The position numbers and the translations under genes were made by a program. From Sphingobacterium thalpophilum (GTDB lineage Bacteria > Bacteroidota > Bacteroidia > Sphingobacteriales > Sphingobacteriaceae): a stretch of 64,000 bases of DNA. Below the pieces are notes generated by a model that made no database searches, was not told the DNA's origin, and saw only the letters and a list, made by a program, of their open reading frames with translations. Positions 26,010 to 34,068 of the stretch are shown here, piece after piece (within the stretch, counting starts at the first letter, position 1; every line of letters starts with the position of its first letter). The DNA lies in contig NZ_CP151087.1 of NCBI RefSeq assembly GCF_038396785.1, forward strand, positions 4,030,001 to 4,094,000. The letters are read 5' to 3'.

Positions 26010-27788
26010 ATGGACAATAAAGCAATTAAAGGCGGAGAGTTCGTGATTAGAGAGACTCCCTATACAGCCGTTTTTATTCCGGAAGAATTTGATGAAGAAG
26101 CCAAAATGATTCGTCAGACCTGCTTGGATTTCTTGGATACGGAAGTATTGAACAAGCTGGACCGTATCGATGCGCAAGAAGAAGGACTTATGCCTAGTTT
26201 GATGGATAAGGCCGGTGAACTGGGGATGTTGGGTGTTTCTATTCCCGAAGAATATGGTGGTTTCGGCAAGAATTTCAACACGTCTATGCTTGTTGCCGAT
26301 GCGGTAGGTGGCGGGTTTTCCTTTGCTGTCGCATTGTCTGCTCATACGGGAATCGGTACGCTGCCTATTTTGTATTATGGTAATGATGCCCAAAAGGCAA
26401 AATATGTTCCAAAGCTTGCTACCGGTGAATGGAAGGCGTCGTATTGTTTGACAGAGCCCAATGCTGGGTCGGACGCAAATTCGGGCCGTACTTCTGCTAA
26501 ATTAAATGCCGAAGGGACACATTATTTGATCAACGGACAAAAAATGTGGATTACAAACGGTGGTTTTGCAGATATCTTCATCGTATTTGCAAAAATCGAT
26601 GATGATAAAAACCTGACGGCATTTATTGTCGAGAAAGACTTTGGTGGCATCACGATGAATCCCGAAGAACATAAATTAGGCATCAAAGGGTCGTCAACAC
26701 GACAGATCTTTTTCAATGATTGCGCCGTTCCTGTAGAGAATATGCTTTCTGATCGTGAAAATGGATTTAAGATTGCTGTAAATATCCTGAATATTGGTCG
26801 TATAAAACTAGGCGCTGCCACGATAGGTTCGGCACGAATGGTGATCAACCATGCGGTGCAATACGCCAATGAACGTGTGCAGTTTAATCTGCCGATTTCT
26901 AAATTTGGCGCCATTCGGTATAAGCTGGCTGAGATGGCAACACGTTTGTTTGCTGTGGAGTCGGCATCGTATCGTGCCGGTCAAAATATTGATGATGCCT
27001 ACGATGCGTTGATTGCGGGCGGTATGGATGAAGCTAAAGCAAAATTGAAGTCTGTGGAGCAGTTTGCAATTGAGTGTGCTATCATCAAAGTATGGTGTTC
27101 GGAGATGTTGGATTATGTGGTTGACGAAGGCGTGCAGATTTATGGTGGAATGGGTTACTCGGCAGATGCGCCAATGGAACGCGCTTATCGGGATTCACGG
27201 ATCAACAGGATCTTTGAAGGTACCAATGAAGTGAATCGATTGCTTGTCGTTGACATGCTGTTAAAACGGGCCATGAAAGGTGAATTGGATCTAATGGGAC
27301 CTGCGCAAGCCGTAGCTGGAGAGCTTCTCGCTATTCCAGATTTTGGTGAAGAGGACGATGCGCCTTTCGCTGCAGAAAAGAAAATTGTGGCAAACCTTAA
27401 AAAAGCTGGGTTATTGATTGCGGGAGCAGCAGTGCAAAAATTGATGATGTCTCTTTCCAAAGAAGAGGAAATCCTCATGAATATTGCAGATATTATCGGG
27501 TATGTTTATATCACCGAATCAGTCTTGTTACGTGCAGAAAAATTGCTGCATACAGGATCTGATAAAGCAGACTATGCAAAAGATATGGCTAAGATCTATC
27601 TGTATGGTGCTATTGATAAAATCAGCGCTGCCGGTAAAGAAGCATTATATTCTTTTGGTGAAGGTGATGAACTGAATATGATGTTGGTTGGTTTGCGCAG
27701 ATTCACAAAAGCACAGCCATTTAATGTGAAAGATGCACGTCAGCGAATCGCTAAGAAATTGATAGATGAGAATAAATATTGTTTTTGA
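26010..27788 (+). CDS. fadE: Acyl-CoA dehydrogenase (FadE-type)
   Basis: This 592-residue FAD enzyme makes the first oxidation of acyl-CoA to trans-2-enoyl-CoA. Signature segments are CLTEPNAGSDANSGRT with KMWITNGGFAD, and the C-terminal signature VQIYGGMGYSADAPMERAYRDSRINRIFEGTNEVNR, here quoted only in part as family-typical. It has an extra C-terminal helical region (about residues 430-590), as in Bacillus FadE and VLCAD-like enzymes, suggesting long-chain substrates. Last gene of the operon, followed by a GAAA-loop terminator. Confidence 0.94.
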   Translation: MDNKAIKGGEFVIRETPYTAVFIPEEFDEEAKMIRQTCLDFLDTEVLNKLDRIDAQEEGLMPSLMDKAGELGMLGVSIPEEYGGFGKNFNTSMLVADAVGGGFSFAVALSAHTGIGTLPILYYGNDAQKAKYVPKLATGEWKASYCLTEPNAGSDANSGRTSAKLNAEGTHYLINGQKMWITNGGFADIFIVFAKIDDDKNLTAFIVEKDFGGITMNPEEHKLGIKGSSTRQIFFNDCAVPVENMLSDRENGFKIAVNILNIGRIKLGAATIGSARMVINHAVQYANERVQFNLPISKFGAIRYKLAEMATRLFAVESASYRAGQNIDDAYDALIAGGMDEAKAKLKSVEQFAIECAIIKVWCSEMLDYVVDEGVQIYGGMGYSADAPMERAYRDSRINRIFEGTNEVNRLLVVDMLLKRAMKGELDLMGPAQAVAGELLAIPDFGEEDDAPFAAEKKIVANLKKAGLLIAGAAVQKLMMSLSKEEEILMNIADIIGYVYITESVLLRAEKLLHTGSDKADYAKDMAKIYLYGAIDKISAAGKEALYSFGEGDELNMMLVGLRRFTKAQPFNVKDARQRIAKKLIDENKYCF

Positions 27789-27814
27789 TTGATAATAGAT
27801 TATTGGTTTTGGTT

Positions 27815-27845
27815 AATGGCCGGAGAGAAATCTTCGGCCATTTTT
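27815..27845 (+). terminator. Terminator of the fad operon
   Basis: A 12-bp stem (27815-27826 with 27831-27842, one G-T pair) closed by a GAAA tetraloop and followed by T5. It lies inside the longest frame of the next gene and so argues against the upstream start there. Confidence 0.88.
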
Positions 27846-27910
27846 GTGTTACAATCCTAGAAAGTCACTGTAATTATGCTAAATTTAACCTTTTAAACCC
27901 TAACCATTAT

Positions 27911-29167
27911 ATGACATCTTCAAGATCATTTACATTTACAGAAGACTGGGTAGTCGTCATTTTGGGGATCGCTACCATATTTCTCGCACTCTCAGGAATT
28001 GTTGTGCCAGTGCCTAGTTTTTCGTGGAGTAATTCCGCCGAACTCGTCGCAACGGTTTTCGACCCGACAAATTTAATGAAGCTTTTTGAGCAGTTTATTT
28101 TTGTATTCGTTACCGCGATATTGGGAGCCTTTCTTTTGGGGAAATCTGTAAAACATTTATTCGTTGTATTTCCTATTGTATTTATCCTTACCGTATTTGC
28201 ATTGGTGCTGGCAGGGAATGCAACAGTTAAAGAATACAATCTCGAAGCTGTAATTTTTAGTTTGATTATCGGTTTAGTCATCAGCAATTGCTTTAAACTG
28301 CCTAATTGGTTTAAAGAGGCGCTCAGTACCGAGCTGTATGTCAAGATAGGCCTAATTCTGCTCGGGACTACCGTGATCTTCGGGGATATCCTGAAAGCGG
28401 GATCCTTGGGGCTTATTCAAGCACTGGCTGTCGTATTGTCTGTTTGGTACTTTGCGTTCTGGATCTGTAAAAAATTAAAGATTGACAAGGAGATGTCCCT
28501 AATGCTGGCGAGTGCAGTATCTATTTGTGGTGTTTCCGCAGCGATAGCAACTTCGGGAGCAATTAAAGGTGATAGCAAAAAGCTTTCCTATGTCATTTCA
28601 CTGGTCCTGATTACAGCGATTCCAATGATGATTTTCATGCCTTATATGGCGGAGTGGATGGGCTTGTCGCAAGAAGTTACCGGTGCTTGGCTCGGCGGGA
28701 GTATTGATACAACTGGTGCTGTCGTGGCTTCAGGTTCCCTGGTAGGAGAAGAAGCGTTGAAGATCAGTACCATTGTGAAATTTTCCCAAAACGTATTGTT
28801 GGGACTGGCTGCTTTTGCAATCAGTATTTATTGGACTTATGCGAAATCGGTTGATGATGAAACCAAGCGGGATAAGCCTACGCTGAAAATTATATGGGAA
28901 CGTTTCCCGAAGTTTGTGTTGGGATTTGTATTTGCATCGTTGCTCTTTTCATTCGTTATCTCCCCTGAGAAGATCGACGCCGTCAAAGGAAGTTTGAAAA
29001 ACTTACAGGGCCTCTGGTTTACCTTGGCATTTACATCCATTGGTTTGGAAACGAACTTTAAGGATCTTTTTGCTCAAGACAACAAGAAACCGCTATATGC
29101 TTTTCTGATTGCGCAGACTTTTAATGTTATTATTACCTTATTGATTGCTCTGGTGCTATTTCGCTAA
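27911..29167 (+). CDS. YeiH family putative sulfate exporter
   Basis: This 418-residue inner-membrane protein has about ten to eleven hydrophobic segments and PF03601-family features: GLVISNCFKLP, KIGLILLGTTVIFGDIL, SAVSICGVSAAIATSGAIK and LGGSIDTTGAVVASGSLVG. The family is annotated as putative sulfate exporters from limited evidence; sulfite or organosulfonate-linked export has been suggested for relatives. The frame runs 44 codons further upstream through the fad terminator, so ATG 27911 is used. The next transcription unit has sulfur-amino-acid codons in its leader, which may be related. Confidence 0.85.
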   Translation: MTSSRSFTFTEDWVVVILGIATIFLALSGIVVPVPSFSWSNSAELVATVFDPTNLMKLFEQFIFVFVTAILGAFLLGKSVKHLFVVFPIVFILTVFALVLAGNATVKEYNLEAVIFSLIIGLVISNCFKLPNWFKEALSTELYVKIGLILLGTTVIFGDILKAGSLGLIQALAVVLSVWYFAFWICKKLKIDKEMSLMLASAVSICGVSAAIATSGAIKGDSKKLSYVISLVLITAIPMMIFMPYMAEWMGLSQEVTGAWLGGSIDTTGAVVASGSLVGEEALKISTIVKFSQNVLLGLAAFAISIYWTYAKSVDDETKRDKPTLKIIWERFPKFVLGFVFASLLFSFVISPEKIDAVKGSLKNLQGLWFTLAFTSIGLETNFKDLFAQDNKKPLYAFLIAQTFNVIITLLIALVLFR

Positions 29168-29218
29168 GAAGGTAAGTGTTATGATCTGAGGCGGATCGTT
29201 AAATATGATTGTAAAAAT

Positions 29219-29245
29219 GGCTGTCCAACAAGGACGGCCTTTTTT
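29219..29245 (+). terminator. Terminator of the yeiH-like gene
   Basis: An 8-bp stem (29219-29226 with 29232-29239, one T-G pair), loop AACAA, followed by T6. Confidence 0.88.
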
Positions 29246-29486
29246 GTTCCGTGCTCCTCATACACTCTCGGATTCACCGCTTTTTACAGCTCACTTCATA
29301 AGTCCAAAGCCAGCCGCATGCGGTAGATCATCTTGAAGACGACTGTAGCTTTCATGATTTTTCACACCGGATGAAATGCGATTAGCCTTTTTATTCTCTT
29401 TAAGTGCCTTAAAATTAATGGTTAATGGTATTTTAAAAAAAATATTATTAAATCTATCAAATTAGTAGTCTTTTAAAAAATATTTA
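29246..29486. other. Intergenic region, possible decayed minus-strand reading frame
   Basis: No intact gene is seen. On the minus strand about 50 codons are open down to a TGA at 29291-29293, encoding a peptide ending in LPHAAGFGLMK with balanced composition but no start codon. It could be a gene remnant or chance. Confidence 0.25.
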
Positions 29487-29494
29487 TATATTTG
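29487..29494 (+). promoter_or_regulatory. -7 element (TATATTTG) of the TonB-receptor leader transcript
   Basis: An exact TAnnTTTG match. Transcription would begin near 29500, at the start of a hairpin, leaving a leader of more than 400 nt before the receptor gene. Confidence 0.5.
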
Positions 29495-29499
29495 TATCG

Positions 29500-29610
29500 T
29501 TATCTGATTTTCAGGTAAATAGAAAGGTGGGCAAAAAAGACTGACTTGACTATGAATCCAACTAACCATGAAATTGATTTTGTAGAAAGGTATGTATTTA
29601 AAGTTGTTTG
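29500..29610 (+). ncRNA. Candidate structured 5' leader RNA (SAM-I-like word order, unproven)
   Basis: The predicted transcript opens with an 8-bp hairpin (29500-29507 with 29511-29518). Then come AGAAAGGTGG, GACTGACTT, CTATGAATCC, AACTAACC and again TAGAAAGGT (29520-29528 and 29583-29591). The order and wording loosely recall the SAM-I riboswitch core (AGAGAGGUGG, GACUGGCC, AUGAAACC, GCAACC, AAGGUGC), but GGCAACC and other invariant parts are missing. It may be a divergent or different cis-regulatory RNA. Confidence 0.25.
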
Positions 29611-29687
29611 AAATTGCCACGCTATAAGTGCATATATGGATTTGCTTTATGCAGTATGAAATAAAAGAAAATAACAAGATAAAAAGA

Positions 29688-29786
29688 ATGAAACAAAATT
29701 ACTCTTCAAAAACAAGTTTATTGGTTGCTTCGGTAGAAGGAGCTGTTGTTGGCCTAGAAAGTTGCCAAAAACGAATGTGTTGTTAA
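29688..29786 (+). CDS. Putative 32-residue leader peptide ending in Met-Cys-Cys
   Basis: A small open frame starting MKQNYSSKTSLLVAS and ending ESCQKRMCC, with an A/G-rich stretch just before its ATG. Three of the last seven residues are Cys and one is Met. The stop codon precedes a 10-bp hairpin and a TonB-dependent receptor gene. This layout (promoter, short frame with clustered codons for one amino-acid class, hairpin, structural gene) is that of an attenuation leader; sulfur amino acids would be the signal. That it is translated is an inference. Confidence 0.45.
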   Translation: MKQNYSSKTSLLVASVEGAVVGLESCQKRMCC

Positions 29787-29816
29787 AATTTCTCTCTTAC
29801 ACTCTCTTATATTAGA

Positions 29817-29840
29817 AAAGGGAAGCCGAGGCTTCCCTTT
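29817..29840 (+). promoter_or_regulatory. Hairpin between leader peptide and TonB-dependent receptor
   Basis: A perfect 10-bp stem (29817-29826 with 29831-29840) with loop CGAG, beginning 31 bases after the leader stop. Only three Ts end the 3' arm, so it could be a weak terminator, an attenuator or an mRNA-stability element. Confidence 0.5.
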
Positions 29841-29917
29841 CACAAAGTTTTAACAATGAAGCAAGTATCGATTGGCGTTGGCACTTGTTTAGATTCACCA
29901 TTAAACTGAATAAATTT

Positions 29918-32515
29918 ATGAAAAAAAATGCTATTTTTCGAATTAGCGTCGTTTTTAGCTTGCTTTTAACGGGTTCTTACCACAGCTATGCGCAAGTAGA
30001 AAATCCTAAACCTATTATAAATGCCTCATTAACAGGTACCGTAATTGACGCCGTAACAAAAGAACCATTACAGGGGGTAACGGTTCAGCTGGAAGCTGTT
30101 ACGCACCAAGTAAAAACAGACAGTAAAGGAGTTTTTCAGTTTGTAACTGGACAAAAATTACCATTTTCATTGATCGTATCCATTGTTGGTTATCAAACTC
30201 GTCATATCGTGGTGGACCATTCTCCAGCAGTGATTGAGCTTACCCCACGATTGGAAGCATTGGATCAAGTAGTGGTCACCGCACGCCGTCGTAAGGAGCA
30301 GTTGCAGGATGTTCCGATTCCCGTATCGATTATTCGTGGCGCAGCATTGGAGGATGCAGGGGCATTTAATGTCAATCGACTAAAAGAGCTTGTACCTACA
30401 GTTCAGTTATATGCATCGAATGCACGTAATACGACGCTTAATATCCGGGGACTGGGCTCAACTTATGGCCTCACCAATGATGGGATTGATCCGGGTGTTG
30501 GGTTTTATCTTGATGGCGTATATATTGCTCGTCCTGCCGCAACTTGGCTAGACTTCATTGATATTGATCAGATTGAAGTACTGCGGGGACCACAGGGTAC
30601 CCTCTTTGGAAAAAATACAACCGCCGGAGCTTTCAATATCACCTCACGTCTGCCCCAATTTACACCCGAGGCCAATGTGGAAGTCAGCTACGGAAACCAA
30701 GGTTTTATTCAGGCGAAGACTTCAATCTCAGGGCCATTGGCCAATAACTTGGCTGCGAGAGCTTCTTTCTCTGGCACACAACGGGATGGAAATTTGTTTA
30801 ATGTACATACCAATAGGAAGATCAATGATATTAACAACCTGGGCTTTAGAGGGCAATTGCTGTTTACCCCAACCGAGAATATCAAACTGGTGCTTTCGGG
30901 TGATGTGTCATCACAAAAAACCGATGGTTACGGCTGGGCGGTTGCCGGAGTTGTAAAAACACAGCGTGCAGACTACAGACAATTTGATGCAATTATTAAA
31001 GATCTGGGCTACGAGCTACCCTATAAAAGTGCTTTCGAGCGTAAGATTGATTTGGATACACAATCTAAAGCTGATAATAAATTGGGTGGGGTCGCATTGA
31101 ATGCCGATATCAAGATTGGAGAAGGGACACTGACCTCAACTTCTGCGTGGCGGACATGGACATGGGTTCCGCTCAATGACCGCGATTATTTAGGACTTCC
31201 GGTATACACCGTTTCAGCAGGTAATTCCGTCCATAACCAGTGGTCACAGGAGTTCAGATACTCTGGTAAAATCAGTGAAAAGGTCAGCGGGGTTGTTGGT
31301 TTATTTGGCCTTTGGCAGGATTTGGGGACAGATCCCGTACATACCGAAGAAACAGGATCTGCCTTTTGGCGTTTTCAAAAAAGCTCTACCAGTGCTTTGT
31401 GGCAGACACCGGGATTATTTGATAATTTTGGAATCAAGACCGTTTACGGGATTAAAAGCACAAGCTTGGCAGCCTATACACAGATTGATTGGGCTGTAAC
31501 GCCAAAATTACATATCCTCCCAGGGCTGCGCTACAACTACGATAAAAAGGTGGCTAACTACGATAGGCAGACCTATGGTGGTTTGCAGACCTCAGATCCC
31601 GCCCTGCTTGCCTTAAAGAACGGTGTATATACCAATCAGACTTTTGATGTCAATGCGGATGCAGACAATTTCTCTGGTCAACTCTCCGCAAGATATCGCT
31701 TCAATCCGAAGATAAATGCTTACGCAACGTATTCCATCAGCTATAAACCTGTCGGTATCAACGTCGGCGGATTGCCGACAGCCAATGGAGCGGTGTTGCT
31801 TGATCTCGCCGAAGTAAAACCTGAGGCTGTACGTCATAAGGAAATTGGTGTGAAGACAAATCCAACACGCAATTCACTCCTCAATCTGACCGTCTACCAA
31901 ACGGATATCAAAGACTATCAGACCCAAGTGCAGACTCCTGAACCAGGGGTAAACCGTGGTTATCTGGCCAATGCCGAGAAGGTGCGTGTAAAGGGAGTTG
32001 AATTGGATGGAAACATCAACATTGGACATTTTCTCCGATTGAATGGAGCACTGGCCTATACAGATGCCAAGTATGTCAAATTTACCAATGCACCTGTCCC
32101 TTTAGAAGAGGTTGGCGGAGCTCAGGCTTTTAAAGATATTTCTGGTGGCGTCCTTCCTGGTGTTTCCAAATGGTCTTGGTCGCTGGGTGGCGAAGCGAAT
32201 AAAAGCGGTAAGCTGATCGGGATTAATGGATCTTACTTTTTGGGTGCAGACCTATTTCACCGTTCTAAATTTTCGTCCAGTTCTTCATCATCCCAATACC
32301 TAAATATTGATGCCTATTCGGTCTTGAACGCCAGGCTAGGATTCAGGGGATCGAATGGTATTTCGGTGTTTGTGTGGAGTAGAAATCTAACCAATAAAGA
32401 TTACTACGAGCAGTTGCTGGCGGCACCTGGAAGTTATGGGCAATACGCAGGTGTAGTTGCAGATCCAAGGACTTACGGCGTGACACTGCGATACAATTGG
32501 AAACAAGGGAATTAA
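29918..32515 (+). CDS. TonB-dependent receptor with carboxypeptidase-regulatory domain
   Basis: This 865-residue outer-membrane active transporter has a signal peptide to about residue 26 and then an Ig-like domain (LTGTVIDAVTKEPLQGVTVQL). A full plug domain follows (VVVTARRRKEQLQDVPIPVSI; IEVLRGPQGTLFGKNTTAGAFNI), then a 22-strand-type barrel. The plug and barrel look like siderophore/small-molecule receptors rather than SusC. No SusD, FecI or FecR is adjacent. The leader suggests sulfur control, so an organosulfur ligand is a hypothesis. ATG at 29918 is taken because the signal peptide starts there. Confidence 0.92.
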   Translation: MKKNAIFRISVVFSLLLTGSYHSYAQVENPKPIINASLTGTVIDAVTKEPLQGVTVQLEAVTHQVKTDSKGVFQFVTGQKLPFSLIVSIVGYQTRHIVVDHSPAVIELTPRLEALDQVVVTARRRKEQLQDVPIPVSIIRGAALEDAGAFNVNRLKELVPTVQLYASNARNTTLNIRGLGSTYGLTNDGIDPGVGFYLDGVYIARPAATWLDFIDIDQIEVLRGPQGTLFGKNTTAGAFNITSRLPQFTPEANVEVSYGNQGFIQAKTSISGPLANNLAARASFSGTQRDGNLFNVHTNRKINDINNLGFRGQLLFTPTENIKLVLSGDVSSQKTDGYGWAVAGVVKTQRADYRQFDAIIKDLGYELPYKSAFERKIDLDTQSKADNKLGGVALNADIKIGEGTLTSTSAWRTWTWVPLNDRDYLGLPVYTVSAGNSVHNQWSQEFRYSGKISEKVSGVVGLFGLWQDLGTDPVHTEETGSAFWRFQKSSTSALWQTPGLFDNFGIKTVYGIKSTSLAAYTQIDWAVTPKLHILPGLRYNYDKKVANYDRQTYGGLQTSDPALLALKNGVYTNQTFDVNADADNFSGQLSARYRFNPKINAYATYSISYKPVGINVGGLPTANGAVLLDLAEVKPEAVRHKEIGVKTNPTRNSLLNLTVYQTDIKDYQTQVQTPEPGVNRGYLANAEKVRVKGVELDGNINIGHFLRLNGALAYTDAKYVKFTNAPVPLEEVGGAQAFKDISGGVLPGVSKWSWSLGGEANKSGKLIGINGSYFLGADLFHRSKFSSSSSSSQYLNIDAYSVLNARLGFRGSNGISVFVWSRNLTNKDYYEQLLAAPGSYGQYAGVVADPRTYGVTLRYNWKQGN

Positions 32516-32543
32516 ATCCGTAATTCATAGTATATTCTTATCG

Positions 32544-32575
32544 ACCGTCTCCATTTTATCATGGGGACGGTTTTT
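32544..32575 (+). terminator. Terminator of the TonB-dependent receptor gene
   Basis: A 9-bp stem (32544-32552 with 32563-32571, one T-G pair) followed by T5. Confidence 0.85.
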
Positions 32576-32745
32576 GTATTTTCGGTAATTTTCAATAGCT
32601 CCTTTTTTTTTCTGAAAGTGTCTGATCTTATTGGCCAGAAAGAACCTTCAGTTTGCTTTCATTGCTGTTGGTGTCTGCGAAGTTATGAAGGTTTTATATA
32701 TGGAAATTTGTATATTAAATCATCATTAAGGTGAATGATTTGCGC

Positions 32746-33294
32746 ATGAACGAAAAAGAGCTCTTACAACACTATAAAACAAGCGGTGACTTGTCTACAT
32801 TGGGGAAACTATATTCGCCCTATATGTCTTTGCTTTATGGTGTGTGCTTTAAATACTTACAGGATCCCGATCGTAGTCAGGATGCTGTGATGCAGATATT
32901 TGAAGAACTGATACCGAAGCTTCGTCAATATGAAGTCGATAATTTTAAGAGCTGGTTACACGTTTACAGTAAAAATTATTGCCTTATGCAATTACGTAAG
33001 GATAAGCGGACGACGCAGGTTGATATTGAAAACAATTTGTTTGAAAGCGAACAAAAGCTAAATGATACCAGTGAAGCGAAGTGGGAAGAAAAGGATTTCG
33101 AGAAACTGGAAGGCTGTATGCAAACTTTAAACCGCGAACAAGAGGAATGTGTACGTTTGTTCTATCTCGAGCAAAAATGTTATAAAGATATTGCAGATTT
33201 GACTGGATATGATTTGAATAAGGTCAAAAGTGCTATTCAAAATGGAAAGCGCAATCTGAAAATCTGTATGGAAAGGAAAGAAAATGGAAAATAA
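32746..33294 (+). CDS. RNA polymerase ECF-type sigma factor
   Basis: This 182-residue sigma-70 family protein has region 2 around YMSLLYGVCFKYLQDPDRSQDAVMQIFEEL and region 4 around LNREQEECVRLFYLEQKCYKDIADLTGYDLNKVKSAIQNGKRNL. It directs transcription of a small regulon. The downstream gene overlaps it by 11 bases and encodes a membrane protein that looks like its anti-sigma factor. ATG 32746 is preferred; a GTG 15 bases earlier is possible. Confidence 0.9.
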   Translation: MNEKELLQHYKTSGDLSTLGKLYSPYMSLLYGVCFKYLQDPDRSQDAVMQIFEELIPKLRQYEVDNFKSWLHVYSKNYCLMQLRKDKRTTQVDIENNLFESEQKLNDTSEAKWEEKDFEKLEGCMQTLNREQEECVRLFYLEQKCYKDIADLTGYDLNKVKSAIQNGKRNLKICMERKENGK

Positions 33295-33991
33295 TTATCA
33301 ATTATCAAGGATCCATAATTACATCCATGGTTTGATGAGTAAAGAGGAGATGTTTCAGTTGGAACGTGAAGCGTTGGAAGATCCCTTTTTACAAGATGCC
33401 ATCGATGGTTACCGATTGCAAAATGGTGTGGATGCCCGGCAATTGAGCCTCTTACAACAGCGCCTCAATCGTAGGGTGGAAGATACTGTTGCAACAAGAC
33501 ACGCCCAGTATTTCACATGGCAGCGTTTGGCCATAGGTGCTACCGCGGGTGTACTTTTTGTGACTTTATTGGCCCTGTTATATTTTAAACATTTTAGCGG
33601 TAAAGCTGAGCGCACAACGGATGTAGAATTAAGTGAACCTGAAAATAGGGTATCTGTTCAACCTTTGCTGGATGGGGGGGATGCAACACCCCGTGAAGGA
33701 TGGAAAATTTTTGAACAGTACCTCAACCAGAAGTCCGTAGCGCCTGCAGGAGGTGGCGAAATTATTGTCAATTTTACGATCGACAAAAATGGAGTGCCCA
33801 CTAATATTAGTGCCGAAGGGCAACCCGATCAATCACTCTATAATGAAACGGTTCGCCTTCTCCAGAATGGACCAAAATGGCAGGGAACAAAAGGACGTTT
33901 AAAGATTGTTTTCCCCGCGAAAGCGGAAAATAATCCGGCACAAGCAGCTGTCATTAAACCTCCGCATTGTTTTGGAATTGAGAAGAAATAG
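33284..33991 (+). CDS. Probable anti-sigma factor with single membrane span and TonB-like periplasmic domain
   Basis: This 235-residue protein has a cytoplasmic N-terminal part (residues 1-80: helical, with IHNYIHGLMSKEEMFQLEREALEDPFL resembling anti-sigma N-termini) and one transmembrane segment (about 83-104). The periplasmic part (about 150-225) reads GGGEIIVNFTIDKNGVPTNI and resembles TonB/energy-transducer C-terminal domains. Overlap with the sigma gene implies translational coupling. Control of the sigma factor by an envelope signal is inferred. Confidence 0.75.
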   Translation: MENNYQLSRIHNYIHGLMSKEEMFQLEREALEDPFLQDAIDGYRLQNGVDARQLSLLQQRLNRRVEDTVATRHAQYFTWQRLAIGATAGVLFVTLLALLYFKHFSGKAERTTDVELSEPENRVSVQPLLDGGDATPREGWKIFEQYLNQKSVAPAGGGEIIVNFTIDKNGVPTNISAEGQPDQSLYNETVRLLQNGPKWQGTKGRLKIVFPAKAENNPAQAAVIKPPHCFGIEKK

Positions 33992-34006
33992 AAGTGATCT
34001 GATAAA

Positions 34007-34051
34007 AGCAGCGAGCCATTTCTTTCATAGGAAATGGCTCGCTGCTCTTTT
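34007..34051. terminator. Bidirectional terminator
   Basis: A perfect 16-bp stem (34007-34022 with 34031-34046), 8-nt loop, A4 upstream and T5 downstream, between the convergent anti-sigma and Oar-like receptor genes. Confidence 0.92.
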
Positions 34052-34068
34052 TATAGGGTTTGAATTAC

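Noticed and set aside
27779..27910. 44-codon N-terminal extension of the YeiH-like protein
   Set aside because: It reads through the fad operon terminator and overlaps fadE; the family N-terminus fits ATG 27911.
29552..29611. 19-codon frame (MNPTNHEIDF...) in the receptor leader
   Set aside because: Its ATG lies within the conserved-looking CTATGAATCC word of the possible structured RNA, and it lacks a preceding purine-rich site; more likely RNA structure than peptide.
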